Below are positions 47,209 through 47,242 of a DNA stretch of 47,242 nt, piece after piece. The stretch covers positions 1 to 47,242 of the forward strand of contig DITW01000061.1 in the NCBI GenBank assembly GCA_002422945.1. Reading direction: 5' to 3'. Each line of letters starts with the position of its first letter. Position 1 is the first letter of the stretch. Both the position numbers and the translations under genes were made by a program. The stretch is from Sphingomonadales bacterium UBA6174 (GTDB lineage: Bacteria > Pseudomonadota > Alphaproteobacteria > Sphingomonadales > Sphingomonadaceae). A model generated the notes under the pieces. That model was not told where the DNA came from. It did no database searches and saw nothing but the letters and a program-made list of their open reading frames with translations.

Positions 47209-47242
47209 CACTCACCCCCTACCGCAGCCGCAAGACAGGCGC
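47208..47242 (-). CDS. C-terminal end of a gene that enters from outside
   Basis: Only the last ten or so codons are inside the window; the frame reads ACLAAAVGGE and stops at 47208-47210, overlapping the next start. It is too short to name. Confidence 0.35.
   Translation of the reverse strand, partial: ACLAAAVGGE

Larger units (their letters stand above)
5095..47242. mobile_element. Temperate siphophage prophage, right end outside the window
   Basis: The element starts at the tRNA-Arg attL. It carries an integrase/excisionase pair, a repressor with divergent promoters, replication, packaging, head, long non-contractile tail and lysis genes in standard order. No tail sheath gene is seen and the tape measure is long, so it is a siphovirus. 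The tail end (DUF2460, DUF2163, NlpC/P60, gp15-like) follows the gene order of the Rhodobacter gene transfer agent. I saw no transposase and no broken core gene, so it may be inducible. At least 42 kb is present. Confidence 0.93.

Overview
The window looks like DNA of an alphaproteobacterium, probably a sphingomonad (Sphingobium/Novosphingobium/Sphingomonas type). This is inferred from the GC-rich codon use, the gene families present (DUF1376, GapR/DUF2312, DUF2793, BTLCP) and a tail module that resembles the gene transfer agent. About 5 kb of chromosome is followed by a temperate siphophage prophage that fills the rest of the window and runs past its right edge.

Layout. 1-5094 is chromosomal: a possible decayed gene end, a TPR-sulfotransferase protein and a type V autotransporter, both on the minus strand. 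At 5095-5139 lies the 3' half of a tRNA-Arg(CCG) with no proper 5' half, which marks the left attachment site. 5140-11000 is the minus-strand early-left operon. Read in its own direction it holds small unknown genes, a RecE-like nuclease, a candidate SSB-tail micropeptide, a RecT-like annealing protein, more small genes, an excisionase and the integrase. A separate three-gene cassette with its own promoter lies next to attL. 11016-12067 is the immunity region: a CI/LexA-type repressor co-transcribed with a two-TM membrane protein, and divergent promoters PL and PR. Each promoter carries an identical 17-bp operator in its -35/-10 spacer.

12068-18699 is the early-right region on the plus strand: a Cro-like protein that is probably leaderless, a CII-position regulator, a GapR-like protein, RusA, a DnaB helicase, a DUF1376 protein, several small genes and a ParB-methyltransferase fusion. 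18699-25945 is packaging and head: TerS, TerL, a portal protein carrying a C-terminal Acb1-type 2H phosphodiesterase (anti-CBASS) domain, Mu-F-like protein, protease with a nested scaffold, cement and major capsid, ending in a clear terminator. 25960-30637 is an accessory block with a transglutaminase-like protease and a 1041-residue protein carrying about 27 twenty-residue repeats. 30634-44558 holds connectors and tail, with a -1 frameshift tail-assembly chaperone, tape measure and an RcGTA gp12-gp15-like set. 44613-46169 is lysis: two small membrane proteins, a GH108 endolysin, and Rz with Rz1 nested inside it. 46370-47242 is a convergent minus-strand set of small genes.

The genes needed for lysogeny, recombination, replication, packaging, head, tail and lysis all appear intact, so the element could be functional. 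The right attachment site, and the intact tRNA-Arg expected there, lie outside the window. The observations most worth checking are the SSB-tail micropeptide, the matched PL/PR operators with a leaderless Cro, the portal-Acb1 fusion, and a GTCCGTA motif found in five of the six larger gaps of the late region.
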